From NCBI RefSeq assembly GCF_026015295.1, contig NZ_JAPDUW010000001.1, positions 2,527,501 to 2,591,500 on the forward strand: a DNA stretch of 64,000 nucleotides. Reading direction: 5' to 3'. This DNA is from Segatella copri. GTDB lineage: Bacteria > Bacteroidota > Bacteroidia > Bacteroidales > Bacteroidaceae. The notes beneath the pieces were generated by a model, which was not told the origin of the DNA, did no database searches, and saw nothing but the letters and a program-made list of their open reading frames with translations. Below, piece after piece: positions 20,801 through 30,459 of the stretch (position 1 is its first letter; each line of letters begins with the position of its first letter). The position numbers and the translations under genes are program-made.

Positions 20801-21181
20801 ATGAAAGAAGTATTGATAGTAAGCATTGGCAGTTTCTTCGGGGGCGGCATGAGATATTGGATTTCAAAGTTGGTGCAATCCTGCACGGTGATTGCCTTTC
20901 CATTCGGCACGATGGCGGTGAATGTGGCGGGATGCCTCATCATCGGGTTCCTCTCGGGATTGAACTGGCGGGAAGGGGGATGGATGTCGCCATCTGCCAA
21001 ACTGCTGCTCACCACGGGATTCTGCGGAGGATTCACTACCTTCTCTACCTTTATGAACGAGGGAGCAGGATTGATGAAGGAGGAAAACTACCTCTATATG
21101 ATGCTCTATCTCTTCGGAAGTCTGGCGCTGGGACTTATCGCCGTTCTCGCCGGACATTATCTGGCGAAGATTATCGCATAA
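20801..21181 (+). CDS. crcB: Fluoride channel CrcB/Fluc
   Basis: CrcB proteins are small, four-helix, dual-topology dimeric channels that export fluoride. The 126-residue protein shows the family motifs GSFFGGGMRYW (residues 10-20), FPFGTMAVNVAGC (about 33-45) and GFCGGFTTFSTF (about 73-84) with the conserved Phe pair. AAGGAG lies just upstream of the ATG. No fluoride riboswitch is recognisable upstream, only the eroded gene, whose promoter may now drive crcB. Confidence 0.95.
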   Translation: MKEVLIVSIGSFFGGGMRYWISKLVQSCTVIAFPFGTMAVNVAGCLIIGFLSGLNWREGGWMSPSAKLLLTTGFCGGFTTFSTFMNEGAGLMKEENYLYMMLYLFGSLALGLIAVLAGHYLAKIIA

Positions 21182-21327
21182 AAGACTTCGGAGAACAGAA
21201 AGAAGAAGAGCCCGGATTATCACATAAAATACTGAAGATAGTATTCCATCAAATGAAGAAATGATGAAAATACTATCTTTTTTATTATTTTATATTTCCA
21301 AAATGCCTTAATTACGAAATTTATTCG

Positions 21328-21335
21328 TAAATTTG
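21328..21335 (+). promoter_or_regulatory. Promoter of the 21406 gene
   Basis: TAAATTTG matches the -7 element, about 70 nt before the preferred ATG; a clear -33 is not seen. Confidence 0.45.
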
Positions 21336-21405
21336 CAGAAATAATCTGCATTCGACAATTTGAAAGCAAGCTTTCATCATGCTCGTTTGCTTAATTTTTG
21401 CACCA

Positions 21406-22014
21406 ATGAATACATTAGATACAAACAATATAAAATGGAGCGAGAATGTAATTATCGCTGATGCCGACTATATCGACCGAGTGGCTTTCGACCTGATAGT
21501 CAACTTTGAACGAATGATTAACCGTCGCATCCAACCAGCCGATATGGCACAATGGGCAGTCTGCATTGCCCTTGACGGAGGTCTGAGAGAGGGCGAGCAC
21601 GAGACACAGGTTGTGCTTATCCACGACAAGCAGTCGATGGCGATGAAGAACTTCCGCCCTGCCAACTATGAGAAGGATCTGAACGCTCAGGCTTTCAAGG
21701 ATGGTAAGCTCGGAGAATTCATCATCTCTTCTTATCCTACAGAGGAGAAGATGGTAGGCAAGGATGACTTCCTCGTAGATGTGGCACGCACCGTATGCAA
21801 CGCCAAGGAGGTGAAGCGAGTGATGGTAATCCCAAATTCTGAGGATGGAGATGCTTACGACCGACTCCGCGAGATACTCCGCAAGGTAGATGACGACGAC
21901 AAGCGCATCACCCTCTTTGCCATGCAGCCCATGCCAGGCGGCAACTTCAGACAGGAGATTCTCGGATATTCGCTCATGAATGCCCTGGGAATTTCGGCAA
22001 ATGAGATAAAGTAA
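21406..22014 (+). CDS. Conserved Bacteroidetes protein, DUF6621-like
   Basis: The 202-residue protein (from MNTLDTNNIKW) is cytosolic, with no signal peptide or membrane segment. It has a conserved-looking core: DADYIDRVAFDLIVNFERM, DMAQWAVCIALDGGL and ITLFAMQPMPGGNFRQE. I recall a family numbered DUF6621 lying next to saccharopine-dehydrogenase-type genes in Bacteroidales, but the name is uncertain. An in-frame ATG at 21379 is possible. It is 30 nt upstream of the carboxynorspermidine-type dehydrogenase gene and likely shares its transcript with recA. Function unknown. Confidence 0.7.
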   Translation: MNTLDTNNIKWSENVIIADADYIDRVAFDLIVNFERMINRRIQPADMAQWAVCIALDGGLREGEHETQVVLIHDKQSMAMKNFRPANYEKDLNAQAFKDGKLGEFIISSYPTEEKMVGKDDFLVDVARTVCNAKEVKRVMVIPNSEDGDAYDRLREILRKVDDDDKRITLFAMQPMPGGNFRQEILGYSLMNALGISANEIK

Positions 22015-22044
22015 ACATTAAACACTTAACATTAAAGATAAAAA

Positions 22045-23286
22045 ATGAGTAGAGTACTTATGATAGGCGCAGGTGGCGTGGCTACCGTGGCTGCCTTCAA
22101 GATCGTCCAGAACCAGGACGTTTTCACCGAGTTTATGATTGCTAGCCGTCGCAAGGAAAAATGCGATAAGCTGGTTAAGGATATCCATGCCAAGGGCTAC
22201 AAGATGGATATTCAGACAGCTGAGGTGGATGCCGACGACGTTGAGCAGTTGAAGGCTCTCTTCAATAGCTATAAGCCTGAGCTTGTCATCAACCTCGCTT
22301 TGCCTTACCAGGATCTCACCATTATGGATGCCTGTCTGGCCTGCGGCTGCAACTACATGGATACCGCTAACTATGAGCCTAAGGACGAGGCTCACTTCGA
22401 ATATTCATGGCAGTGGGCTTACAAGGATAAGTTCGAGCAGGCAGGTCTCTGCGCTATCCTCGGCTGCGGCTTCGACCCAGGTGTATCAGGCATCTTCACC
22501 GCTTATGCAGCCAAGCATCACTTCGATGAGATTGAGGTGCTCGACATCGTGGATTGCAACGCCGGTAACCATCACAAGGCTTTCGCAACCAACTTCAACC
22601 CAGAAATCAATATCCGCGAGATTACCCAGAAGGGACTCTGGTATAAGGATGGCGAATGGATTGAAACCGACCCACTCTCTATCCACAAGCCTCTCACCTA
22701 CCCTAACATCGGCCCTCGCGAGAGCTATCTGATGCACCACGAGGAGTTGGAGAGCCTGGTGAAGAACTACCCTACCATCAAGGAGGCACGTTTCTGGATG
22801 ACCTTCGGCCAGCAGTATCTCACCTACCTCGATTGCATTCAGAACCTCGGCATGAGCCGCATCGACGAAATCGAGTACGAGGCTCCATTGGCAGACGGTT
22901 CAGGCAAGACAGCCAAGGTGAAGATAGTTCCTCTGCAGTTCCTCAAGGCCGTATTGCCTAACCCACAGGATCTCGGCGAGAACTATGACGGCGAAACATC
23001 TATCGGTTGCCGCATCCGCGGTAAGAAGGATGGCAAGGAACGCACCTACTACGTTTATAACAACTGCAAGCACCAGGAGGCTTACAACGAAACCGGTATG
23101 CAGGGCGTAAGCTACACCACCGGTGTGCCAGCCATGATTGGTGCCATGATGTTCCTCAAGGGCATCTGGAAGAAACCAGGCGTATGGAACGTAGAGGAGT
23201 TCGACCCAGATCCATTCATGGAGCAGTTGAACAAGCAGGGATTGCCATGGCACGAGGTGTTTGATGGCGATTTGGAAATCGACTAA
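22045..23286 (+). CDS. Saccharopine dehydrogenase family, carboxynorspermidine synthase-like
   Basis: The N-terminal nucleotide-binding fold is clear (VLMIGAGGVATVAAFK, residues 4-19), followed by LALPYQDLTIMDACL, GCGFDPGVSG and a C-terminal TTGVPAMIGAMMFLKG. At 413 residues it matches the LYS1-like group that includes carboxynorspermidine (carboxyspermidine) dehydrogenase, which condenses a diamine with aspartate semialdehyde in polyamine synthesis. The decarboxylase partner is not in this window. recA follows after 21 nt. Confidence 0.85.
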   Translation: MSRVLMIGAGGVATVAAFKIVQNQDVFTEFMIASRRKEKCDKLVKDIHAKGYKMDIQTAEVDADDVEQLKALFNSYKPELVINLALPYQDLTIMDACLACGCNYMDTANYEPKDEAHFEYSWQWAYKDKFEQAGLCAILGCGFDPGVSGIFTAYAAKHHFDEIEVLDIVDCNAGNHHKAFATNFNPEINIREITQKGLWYKDGEWIETDPLSIHKPLTYPNIGPRESYLMHHEELESLVKNYPTIKEARFWMTFGQQYLTYLDCIQNLGMSRIDEIEYEAPLADGSGKTAKVKIVPLQFLKAVLPNPQDLGENYDGETSIGCRIRGKKDGKERTYYVYNNCKHQEAYNETGMQGVSYTTGVPAMIGAMMFLKGIWKKPGVWNVEEFDPDPFMEQLNKQGLPWHEVFDGDLEID

Positions 23287-23307
23287 ACTTTAAATTAAAA
23301 TAAGAAT

Positions 23308-24339
23308 ATGGCAAAAGAAATGCAAGAGGGAAAATTGAATCCCAATGAAGGCAAACTGAAAGCTCTTCAGGCAGCCATGGCTAAGATAGAAAAGGACTTC
23401 GGTAAGGGCTCTATCATGAAACTCGGAGATGAGCACGTTGAGAATATCGAAGTTATCCCTACAGGCAGTATCGCTCTCGACAATGCACTGGGCGTAGGCG
23501 GTTATCCTAAGGGACGTATCATCGAAATTTACGGTCCGGAATCTTCTGGTAAGACAACATTGGCTATCCATGCCATCGCAGAGGCTCAGAAGGCTGGCGG
23601 TATCGCTGCTTTCATTGATGCAGAGCACGCTTTCGACCGTTTCTATGCGGCTAAATTGGGCGTTGATGTTGATAACTTGTGGATTTCACAACCAGATAAT
23701 GGTGAGCAGGCGTTGCAGATTGCAGACCAGCTGATCAGTTCTGCTGCTGTAGACATCGTAGTTGTTGACTCTGTAGCCGCCTTGACTCCTAAGAAGGAAA
23801 TCGAAGGCGATATGGGTGACAATGTAGTAGGTCTTCAGGCTCGATTGATGAGTCAGGCTCTCCGCAAGCTCACTTCTACCATCAGCAAGACCAACACTAC
23901 CTGCATCTTCATCAACCAGTTGCGCGAGAAGATTGGTGTAATGTTCGGTAACCCAGAGACAACCACCGGTGGTAATGCATTGAAGTTCTATGCATCAGTG
24001 CGCTTGGATATCCGCAAGGCAACAGCCATCAAGGACGGCGATGAGGTAGTAGGTAATCTGGTTCGCGTGAAGGTTGTGAAGAACAAGGTGGCTCCTCCTT
24101 TCCGCAAGGCAGAGTTCGACATCATGTTTGGCGAAGGCATCAGCCGTGCCGGCGAGGTATTCGGTCTGGCTGTAGCCAACGACATCATCGAAAAGAGCGG
24201 CAGCTGGTATAGCTATGGCGGTTCTAAGCTCGGACAGGGTGCCGATGCCTGCAAGGCATTGCTCAAGGATAACCCTGAACTTCTCGATGAACTGGAAGCT
24301 AAGGTTCGCGAAGCACTTGCAGCTAAGGAACAGAAATAA
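23308..24339 (+). CDS. recA: Recombinase RecA
   Basis: RecA forms filaments on single-stranded DNA, drives strand exchange and stimulates LexA cleavage. At 343 residues it is complete: Walker [10 protein letters not shown] (about 76-84), Walker [13 protein letters not shown], and the DNA-binding loop regions EIEGDMGDN and [16 protein letters not shown]. No LexA box is obvious; it appears to be transcribed with the dehydrogenase gene upstream. A strong terminator follows at 24414-24470. Confidence 0.98.
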   Translation: MAKEMQEGKLNPNEGKLKALQAAMAKIEKDFGKGSIMKLGDEHVENIEVIPTGSIALDNALGVGGYPKGRIIEIYGPESSGKTTLAIHAIAEAQKAGGIAAFIDAEHAFDRFYAAKLGVDVDNLWISQPDNGEQALQIADQLISSAAVDIVVVDSVAALTPKKEIEGDMGDNVVGLQARLMSQALRKLTSTISKTNTTCIFINQLREKIGVMFGNPETTTGGNALKFYASVRLDIRKATAIKDGDEVVGNLVRVKVVKNKVAPPFRKAEFDIMFGEGISRAGEVFGLAVANDIIEKSGSWYSYGGSKLGQGADACKALLKDNPELLDELEAKVREALAAKEQK

Positions 24340-24413
24340 AGCCAGATAAGGTTTCACACCTTATTATATATAGGAGCTTTATCTGAAAAGAAAGATTTCT
24401 CAATCATATTACA

Positions 24414-24470
24414 GGAATCAAGATAGGGAGAATGCGACATTTTATCGCCTCCCATATCTTGATTCCTTTT
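24414..24470 (+). terminator. Terminator after recA
   Basis: A long stem pairs GGAATCAAGATA and GGGAG with CTCCC and TATCTTGATTCC around an 18-nt loop, ending in TTTT. Confidence 0.85.
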
Positions 24471-24474
24471 ATTT

Positions 24475-24540
24475 TGTCAGCATTATCTGACACCTTGTCA
24501 GCCACTTTAAATTTTACAATCCCTTGGCACATGCTTTGTT
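24475..24540 (+). promoter_or_regulatory. Sigma54-like promoter with upstream palindrome, dnaK
   Basis: TGGCAC (24525-24530), five bases, then TTGTT (24536-24540) matches the -24/-12 form TGGCAC-N5-TTGCW except one base at -12. Upstream is a perfect inverted repeat TGTCAG-CATTAT-CTGACA (24475-24492) and a further half-site TGTCAG (24497-24502), as expected for an enhancer-binding protein. No standard TAnnTTTG promoter was found between recA and dnaK. Confidence 0.45.
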
Positions 24541-24671
24541 ATGACGGAAAGCGTGAACGCTGAATATAGAGGTTCCCGACAGATGCATATCTTCGGCAGA
24601 CTTCCAATAGCCAGCAAGTTCATGAGATAAATAACATATTAATAACGATAAAAATAAAAAAAGATATAATT

Positions 24672-26576
24672 ATGGGAAAAGTAATTGGAATTGACTTGGG
24701 TACCACAAACAGTTGTGTTGCCGTTTTCGAAGGTAGCGAACCAGTTGTAATCGCTAACAGTGAAGGTAAGCGTACTACTCCATCAGTAGTAGGTTTCGTT
24801 AAGGATGGTGACCGCAAGGTAGGTGATCCTGCTAAGCGTCAGGCCATCACAAACCCTAAGAACACAGTATATTCTATCAAGCGTTTCATGGGTGAGACAT
24901 ACGCTCAGAGCCAGAAAGAGGCTGAGGCAATGCCTTACACAGTAGTAAACGAGGGTGGTTATCCACGTGTTGAAATCGAGGGTCGTAAATATACTCCACA
25001 GGAGATTTCTGCAATGGTTCTCCAGAAGATGAAGAAGACTGCAGAGGATTATCTCGGCCAGGAGGTTACAGATGCTGTCATCACAGTTCCTGCTTACTTC
25101 TCTGACTCACAGCGTCAGGCTACTAAGGAGGCTGGTCAGATTGCAGGTTTGAACGTTCAGCGTATCGTAAATGAGCCTACAGCCGCAGCTTTGGCTTACG
25201 GTGTTGACAAGGCTAACAAGGATATGAAGATTGCCGTATTCGACTTGGGTGGTGGTACATTCGATATCTCTATTCTGGAGTTCGGTGGCGGCGTATTCGA
25301 GGTACTTTCTACCAATGGTGATACTCACCTGGGTGGTGATGACTTCGACCAGGTAATCATCAACTGGTTGGCTGATGGCTTCAAGGCTGAAGAAGGCGTA
25401 GATCTCCGCAAGGACCCTATGGCTATGCAGCGTTTGAAGGAAGCAGCTGAGAAGGCTAAGATTGAGTTGTCAAGCTCTACATCTACCGAAATCAACTTGC
25501 CATACATCACAGCCGTTGACGGTATGCCAAAGCACTTGGTTAAGACTTTGACCCGTGCACAGTTCGAGCAGTTGGCTCACAACCTGATTCAGGCTTGCTT
25601 GGTACCTTGCCAGAATGCCGTTCGTGACGCTAAGCTCTCTACATCAGATATTGACGAGGTTATCCTGGTTGGTGGTTCAAGCCGTATCCCAGCCGTTCAG
25701 ACACTCGTTAAGAACTACTTCGGCAAGGAGCCTTCTAAGGGTGTTAACCCAGATGAGGTTGTTGCAGTAGGTGCAGCTATCCAGGGTGCCATCCTGAACA
25801 AGGAAGAGGGTGTTGGTGACATCGTATTGCTCGACGTTACTCCATTGACTCTCGGTATCGAGACTATGGGTGGTGTGATGACTAAGCTCATCGATGCCAA
25901 TACAACTATCCCTTGCAAGAAGAGCGAGGTATTCTCTACAGCAGCTGATAACCAGACAGAGGTTACCATCCACGTATTGCAGGGTGAGCGTCCAATGGCA
26001 GCTCAGAACAAGAGCATCGGCCAGTTCAACCTGACAGGTATCGCTCCAGCTCGCCGTGGTGTTCCTCAGATTGAGGTTACCTTCGATATCGATGCCAACG
26101 GTATCTTGAACGTATCAGCTAAGGATAAGGCTACCGGTAAGGAGCAGAGCATCCGCATCGAGGCTTCATCTGGCTTGAGCGAGGACGAGATCAACCGCAT
26201 GAAGGCTGAGGCAGAGCAGAACGCTGCTGCTGATAAGGCTGAGCGCGAGAAGATTGACAAGATGAACCAGGCTGACAGCATGATCTTCACCACCGAGAAC
26301 TTCCTGAAGGATAACGGTGATAAGATTCCTGCAGACAAGAAGCCAGGTATCGAGCAGGCATTGCAGCAGTTGAAGGATGCTCACAAGGCTGGTGATGCTG
26401 CAGCTATCGATTCAGCTATCAACAACTTGAACACCGTAATGCAGGCTGCTTCTCAGCAGATGTATCAGGGCGGCCAGCAGGCAGGTCCTCAGGGTGCACA
26501 GGGCGGTCAGCAGGCACAGGGCGGCAATGATGGCGCTCAGGACGTACAAGACGCTGACTTCGAAGAAGTTAAGTAA
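24672..26576 (+). CDS. dnaK: Chaperone protein DnaK (Hsp70)
   Basis: DnaK binds exposed hydrophobic peptides in an ATP-dependent cycle with DnaJ and GrpE. The 634-residue protein has [14 protein letters not shown] at the start, the second phosphate loop [12 protein letters not shown] near 195-206, [11 protein letters not shown] near 335-345, the interdomain linker [10 protein letters not shown], and a C-terminal Gly/Gln-rich tail ending in DADFEEVK. Codon use is strongly biased, as in highly expressed genes. A sigma54-like promoter lies about 130 nt upstream and an intrinsic terminator follows. Confidence 0.98.
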   Translation: MGKVIGIDLGTTNSCVAVFEGSEPVVIANSEGKRTTPSVVGFVKDGDRKVGDPAKRQAITNPKNTVYSIKRFMGETYAQSQKEAEAMPYTVVNEGGYPRVEIEGRKYTPQEISAMVLQKMKKTAEDYLGQEVTDAVITVPAYFSDSQRQATKEAGQIAGLNVQRIVNEPTAAALAYGVDKANKDMKIAVFDLGGGTFDISILEFGGGVFEVLSTNGDTHLGGDDFDQVIINWLADGFKAEEGVDLRKDPMAMQRLKEAAEKAKIELSSSTSTEINLPYITAVDGMPKHLVKTLTRAQFEQLAHNLIQACLVPCQNAVRDAKLSTSDIDEVILVGGSSRIPAVQTLVKNYFGKEPSKGVNPDEVVAVGAAIQGAILNKEEGVGDIVLLDVTPLTLGIETMGGVMTKLIDANTTIPCKKSEVFSTAADNQTEVTIHVLQGERPMAAQNKSIGQFNLTGIAPARRGVPQIEVTFDIDANGILNVSAKDKATGKEQSIRIEASSGLSEDEINRMKAEAEQNAAADKAEREKIDKMNQADSMIFTTENFLKDNGDKIPADKKPGIEQALQQLKDAHKAGDAAAIDSAINNLNTVMQAASQQMYQGGQQAGPQGAQGGQQAQGGNDGAQDVQDADFEEVK

Positions 26577-26595
26577 TACAGACTAATATTATCAT

Positions 26596-26636
26596 AAAGG
26601 CGTACAATGCTCAGAAATGAGTTTTGTACGCCTTTT
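26596..26636 (+). terminator. Terminator after dnaK
   Basis: AAAGGCGTACAA pairs with TTGTACGCCTTT around a 16-nt loop and is followed by T residues. Confidence 0.9.
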
Positions 26637-26668
26637 TTGTTTCATTATGATTTTTTATATCCCAATAG

Positions 26669-26700
26669 TTTGCTAATTCGCTGAAAATTATGTATATTTG
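26669..26700 (+). promoter_or_regulatory. Promoter of HAD phosphatase gene
   Basis: TTTG at 26669-26672 and TATATTTG at 26693-26700 are 20 nt apart. Confidence 0.7.
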
Positions 26701-26774
26701 CAAATTAAGGGAGAAAAATATCCCCAAAAGAGATAGACAGTTTAGGGTAAATATAAAAGAAAGGAGAACGAGAT

Positions 26775-27629
26775 ATGGCAAAGAAGAGACCACAGGTAGC
26801 GCTGGTTTATGATTTCGACGGCACACTGTCGCCGGGCAATATGCAGGAGTTTGGATTCATACAGGCTACAGGCAAGACAAAAGACGAGTTCTGGGAGAAA
26901 AACAGAAAGTTTGCAGAGGGTAAGGATGCCAACGGTATTTTGACCTATATGTATCTGATGCTCGACGAAGCCAAGAAGAACAATATCTCGCTCACCCGGG
27001 AATCTTTTCAGAAATTCGGCAAGGATGTAGAACTGTTCCGCGGCGTAAAACAATGGTTTTCGCTCGTGAATGAATATGGCAACAGTATCGGACTGGACGT
27101 AAAGCACTACATCAACTCCTCGGGACTGAAGGAGATGATAGAGGGCACACCTATCGCCCACGAATTTGAGAACATCTACGCCTGCTCCTTTCTCTACAAC
27201 AAGGAGGGAATCGCCTATTGGCCAGCCGTAGCCGTAGACTATACAACCAAGACGCAATTCCTCTTCAAAATCAACAAGGGCATCAAACAGGTGAGCGACA
27301 ACAGAAGAGTGAACCAGTATATCCCCGACGAAAAGCGACCTATCCCTTTCCCCCGAATGATATACTTCGGAGATGGAGAAACCGATGTACCTTGCATGAA
27401 GATGGTAAAGGAACATGGCGGCCACTCGATTGCTGTATATGATAACGAGGATAAACAGAAGACTGCCTGCCAGCTTGTCAAGGAGGGACGGGTAAACTTC
27501 ATGTGCTCTGCCAACTACAGCAAAGGAAGCGTGATGAATATCATCGTAAAGAGAATATTGGATAAAATCAAAGCCGATTTTGAATTCGACCGTCTGATAG
27601 AACTGAACCAGAAGAAGGCATGGAAGTGA
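26775..27629 (+). CDS. HAD-superfamily phosphatase
   Basis: Motif I DFDGT is at residues 13-17 (nucleophile Asp13, acid/base Asp15), motif II-like NSSG is near 116, and the metal-binding motif GDGETDVPCMK is near 201-211. The 284-residue protein is cytosolic, with a helical cap between residues 25 and 110. The substrate cannot be deduced; phosphoserine phosphatase-like or sugar-phosphate activity are the usual possibilities. It is transcribed alone, with its own promoter; the DNA after it is low-complexity GTAAAA-rich sequence. Confidence 0.85.
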   Translation: MAKKRPQVALVYDFDGTLSPGNMQEFGFIQATGKTKDEFWEKNRKFAEGKDANGILTYMYLMLDEAKKNNISLTRESFQKFGKDVELFRGVKQWFSLVNEYGNSIGLDVKHYINSSGLKEMIEGTPIAHEFENIYACSFLYNKEGIAYWPAVAVDYTTKTQFLFKINKGIKQVSDNRRVNQYIPDEKRPIPFPRMIYFGDGETDVPCMKMVKEHGGHSIAVYDNEDKQKTACQLVKEGRVNFMCSANYSKGSVMNIIVKRILDKIKADFEFDRLIELNQKKAWK

Positions 27630-27722
27630 TTTAAGGGTAAAAAAGTAAAAAGGTAAAAGGGTAAAAAGGGACAAAAAGTAAAGGGAGAAAGGGATTCTTT
27701 TGTGAATTCCTTGAAACTTTTC

Positions 27723-27753
27723 TTGGTTTTGTCGAGGATTATGCTTAATTTTG
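27723..27753 (+). promoter_or_regulatory. Promoter of the 27785 gene
   Basis: TTG near 27723 and TAATTTTG at 27746-27753 are spaced about 20 nt. Confidence 0.55.
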
Positions 27754-27784
27754 CACGCAAAAATAATAATATCAAATCATATTA

Positions 27785-28144
27785 ATGGGAAGAAACAAAT
27801 ACTCAGCAGGAGAAATCAAGGAAATCGGCAAGTTGCTGCGACTCAAAAACGCAGGCAACCGTTTACAACAGAAAATGATACGCCACGACCTTCGCGTGGA
27901 TTATGAATTCAATATCTCTGACTTCAATGAGCCTGGCAAGGCTTTCGGAGAAGAGGAGTTGCAGGCTGCCATCAAGCGTGGCGCCATTCAGATTCTCGAC
28001 GATGCCACCATCGAGGCAATGAAGGCAAAACGTGCCCGAGATAAGGCTCGCGACGAGGCAGAGAGACAGAAAGAAGCCGTAGCCAGCGGTGAACAGACCG
28101 ACTGGCAGGAGGCTATGAAGGAGTGGAATGAGTATTATAAATAA
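27785..28144 (+). CDS. Small basic helical protein, function unknown
   Basis: The 119-residue protein has a basic N-terminal half (KYSAGEIKEIGKLLRLKNAGNR) and a charged helical C-terminal half (KAKRARDKARDEAERQKEA), probably a coiled coil. There is no signal peptide or membrane segment. The standard promoter, intact frame and codon use support a real gene. I cannot name the family. A 14-bp tandem repeat separates it from the downstream cyclophilin. Confidence 0.7.
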   Translation: MGRNKYSAGEIKEIGKLLRLKNAGNRLQQKMIRHDLRVDYEFNISDFNEPGKAFGEEELQAAIKRGAIQILDDATIEAMKAKRARDKARDEAERQKEAVASGEQTDWQEAMKEWNEYYK

Positions 28145-28216
28145 TTTTGAATGTTGATTGTTAAATGTTGAATATTGAATTGCACAATGGGCTATGCTAG
28201 CCAAAAGCAAGATATA

Positions 28217-28272
28217 ACTCAACATTCATCACTCAACATTCATCACTCAACATTCAACACTCAACATTCAAC
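28217..28272. repeat. Four 14-bp tandem repeats
   Basis: Units ACTCAACATTCATC (twice) and ACTCAACATTCAAC (twice) lie head to tail at 28217-28272. A loosely complementary stretch (GAATGTTGA...ATGTTGAAT) lies at 28148-28178, so the transcript could fold. This is a typical site of length variation between strains. Confidence 0.85.
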
Positions 28273-28288
28273 ATTTAATTAAACGATT

Positions 28289-29035
28289 ATGGCAAAAGTA
28301 TTGATAAAGACATCAGAGGGCGACATCAAGGTACGCCTCTACGACGAGACACCTCAGCATCGTGACAACTTCTTGAAGTTGGCAAAGGAGGGATATTTCG
28401 ATGGCACTCTCTTCCATCGTGTCATCAAGGATTTTATGATTCAAGGCGGCGATCCAGACAGCAAAGGCGCTCCTAAAGGCAAGATGCTGGGCACAGGTGG
28501 TCCTGACTATACCATCCCTGCCGAGTTCGTTTATCCACAACTTTTCCACAAGCGTGGTGCCTTGAGCGCAGCCCGTTTGGGAGATGAGGTAAACCCAGAA
28601 CGAGAGAGCAGCGGTAGCCAGTTCTATATTGTATGGGGGAAGACCTACAAGCAGAATGAACTGAAGCAGATGGAAAAGCAGATGGGCATGCAGATGGAGC
28701 AGAACATCTTCAACCAGCTTGCCAAGGAGCATCATGATGAAATTATGAACTTCCGCCGCAACCGCGACCGTGAAGGTCTGATGAAACTCCAGGACGAACT
28801 GGTGGATGAAACCAAGAAGCGCTGCAAGGAGCAGGGCTATCCTAAGTTTACCGAGGAGCAGCAGAAGGCTTACACTGAAGTAGGCGGAACACCTTTCCTC
28901 GATAACCAATACACCGTTTTCGGTGAAGTGGAGGAAGGACTTGACATCGTAGAGAAGATTCAGAACTGCGAAACATTGCGTGGCGATCGCCCAAAAGAGG
29001 ATGTTTCTATGCAGATTTCAGTCATCGAGGAATAA
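28289..29035 (+). CDS. Cyclophilin-type peptidyl-prolyl isomerase
   Basis: The N-terminal part carries the cyclophilin core (HRDNFLKLAKEGYFDGTLFHRVIKDFMIQGGDP, residues about 24-56, with the catalytic Arg in FHRV) and SGSQFYIVWG. Residues about 120-195 form a charged helical insertion, after which the fold resumes with YTVFGEVEEGLDIVEKI. There is no signal peptide, so it acts in the cytoplasm. The 248-residue length reflects the insert, a feature I associate with Bacteroidetes paralogues. Confidence 0.9.
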   Translation: MAKVLIKTSEGDIKVRLYDETPQHRDNFLKLAKEGYFDGTLFHRVIKDFMIQGGDPDSKGAPKGKMLGTGGPDYTIPAEFVYPQLFHKRGALSAARLGDEVNPERESSGSQFYIVWGKTYKQNELKQMEKQMGMQMEQNIFNQLAKEHHDEIMNFRRNRDREGLMKLQDELVDETKKRCKEQGYPKFTEEQQKAYTEVGGTPFLDNQYTVFGEVEEGLDIVEKIQNCETLRGDRPKEDVSMQISVIEE

Positions 29036-29162
29036 GAAATCTCCATAACGCTCCGCCGGACAGTAAATCCGGCGGAACGCCTAATGAAAAGCAAAATGGT
29101 AAAGAGCATCATGATGCTCTTAGCATTGGCTAGTTCTAACTACAGCTATGCTTCGTCATTTT
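29036..29162. other. Hairpins and an isolated signal-peptide-like frame
   Basis: A hairpin with arms TCCGCCGGA/TCCGGCGGA (29052-29076) follows the cyclophilin stop without a T run. A perfect palindrome (AAGAGCATCA and its complement) lies at 29102-29121. An ATG at 29084 begins a frame reading like a signal peptide (VKSIMMLLALASSNYSYA), but it runs on antisense into the transporter gene and is probably fortuitous or a stub. Confidence 0.4.
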
Positions 29163-30059
29163 TTATTCCGCCTTCGTCATTCTATCCGCAATATACATAC
29201 CTGCCAGGATGCAGCAGGCACCTGCCAGGAAGTAAGGAGTTATCTTTTCGTCTAATACCAAAGAGGCGAAAATCATCGTGGTGATAGGGTTGAAATAAAC
29301 CCAGTTGGTAGCTTTCACGGCACCCAACTTAGAGATACACCAGTTCCAGGTAAGGAAACATATCATGGATGCCAAACAGCCCAAGAACAAGAGATTACCC
29401 ACCACCTGAGGCTTCATAAACACATCCCATGCCGGCCAACCAGGGATGATAAGATAATAAGGCAAGATGGTAAGTACCCCATAAAAGAATACCTTGCGGG
29501 TAATAAAAGCTGCGCCATAATCGCCCGATACCGATTTCATCAGGAGCGAATAGACAGCCCAGCTCATACATGCCGTAAAAGCCAAGGCATCGCCTACAGG
29601 CGACAGATGCAGCACGAATCTGCCATTCAGCACCACGATAATCATACCTACAAAAGCAAGCAGAGAGCCCAACAGCTGTATCATATTGATACGCGAAGAA
29701 TGGCGATAAACCAGACGAACCAGCAAGGTAGCAAAGAGCGGACAGGAGCATACGATGAGCGAAGTATTGGTTGTTGTGGTATAATTCATCGCCTCGTTCT
29801 CGCTCAGGAAATAGAGCGAACCGCCCGTTATACCCAGCATTGCCAGCTTAAACTCATCCTTCCAGCTGTCAGCAAACATCCGCTTATGATTCACCATCAG
29901 CATCATCATGTATGCGATACTGAAACGGAGCGTAAAGATCTGTGCTGGTGAAAGTCCGTTCAGCATCAGCACCTTGGTAGAAACAAAGGTAGTTCCCCAG
30001 ATGGCTACGGTGACAAAAGCCACAAGATGATATAATAAATTACTATTATTCTGTTTCAT
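29163..30059 (-). CDS. EamA/DMT-family transporter
   Basis: The 298-residue protein (start ATG at 30059, with AGGAAAAT just upstream) has ten predicted membrane helices and two EamA repeats. Marks are WGTTFVSTKVLMLNGLSP near the start and WNWCISKLGAVKATNWVYFNPITT in the second repeat. Such drug/metabolite transporters export small metabolites or amino acids; the substrate is unknown. An in-frame extension upstream to 30173 is rejected because it crosses the promoter (TAATTTTG at 30090-30097). Confidence 0.9.
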   Translation of the reverse strand: MKQNNSNLLYHLVAFVTVAIWGTTFVSTKVLMLNGLSPAQIFTLRFSIAYMMMLMVNHKRMFADSWKDEFKLAMLGITGGSLYFLSENEAMNYTTTTNTSLIVCSCPLFATLLVRLVYRHSSRINMIQLLGSLLAFVGMIIVVLNGRFVLHLSPVGDALAFTACMSWAVYSLLMKSVSGDYGAAFITRKVFFYGVLTILPYYLIIPGWPAWDVFMKPQVVGNLLFLGCLASMICFLTWNWCISKLGAVKATNWVYFNPITTMIFASLVLDEKITPYFLAGACCILAGMYIADRMTKAE

Positions 30060-30459
30060 TCTATTTTCCTGATTTTTGAAATTCAACTGCAAAATTATAA
30101 CTTTTATTCGAAATGAGCAAATTGTAAGCAAGAAAAGCAGAAAAAGACAATAAAAAGAGCGAAATTGGAACAAAAGAAAAATGCGTTAAGAAAAGTTACA
30201 TCAGCATTTTTCAGTGTTCACACTCTGCCACTTTTCATTCGCGCAGCAACGCATTTATTTTCCTAACTATCAGCGGTTTACAAAAGTCCCATTTTTACAC
30301 CCATCCACTTTTCACTTATCACCCATCATTTTTTCATTATTTATTTAGTAATTTTGCAGATGAATGAGCATATACGCCTAAACGCACAAAAAGAACGTGA
30401 GAGGCGGTGTGCAAAACAAACAACTGCAAGAAATAAACAAACCATAATAAATATTACTT
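30060..30459. promoter_or_regulatory. Divergent control region, EamA gene and GH3 gene
   Basis: Minus strand: TAATTTTG at 30090-30097 with TTTG near 30117-30120. Plus strand: TAATTTTG at 30349-30356, leaving a GH3 leader of about 100 nt. The roughly 230 bp between them is A/T-rich with no credible coding frame; short frames there run across the promoters. Confidence 0.6.

Noticed and set aside
29084..29284. 66-codon frame with signal-peptide-like start
   Set aside because: The second half is antisense to the EamA transporter and no gene continues; recorded only as a possible stub.
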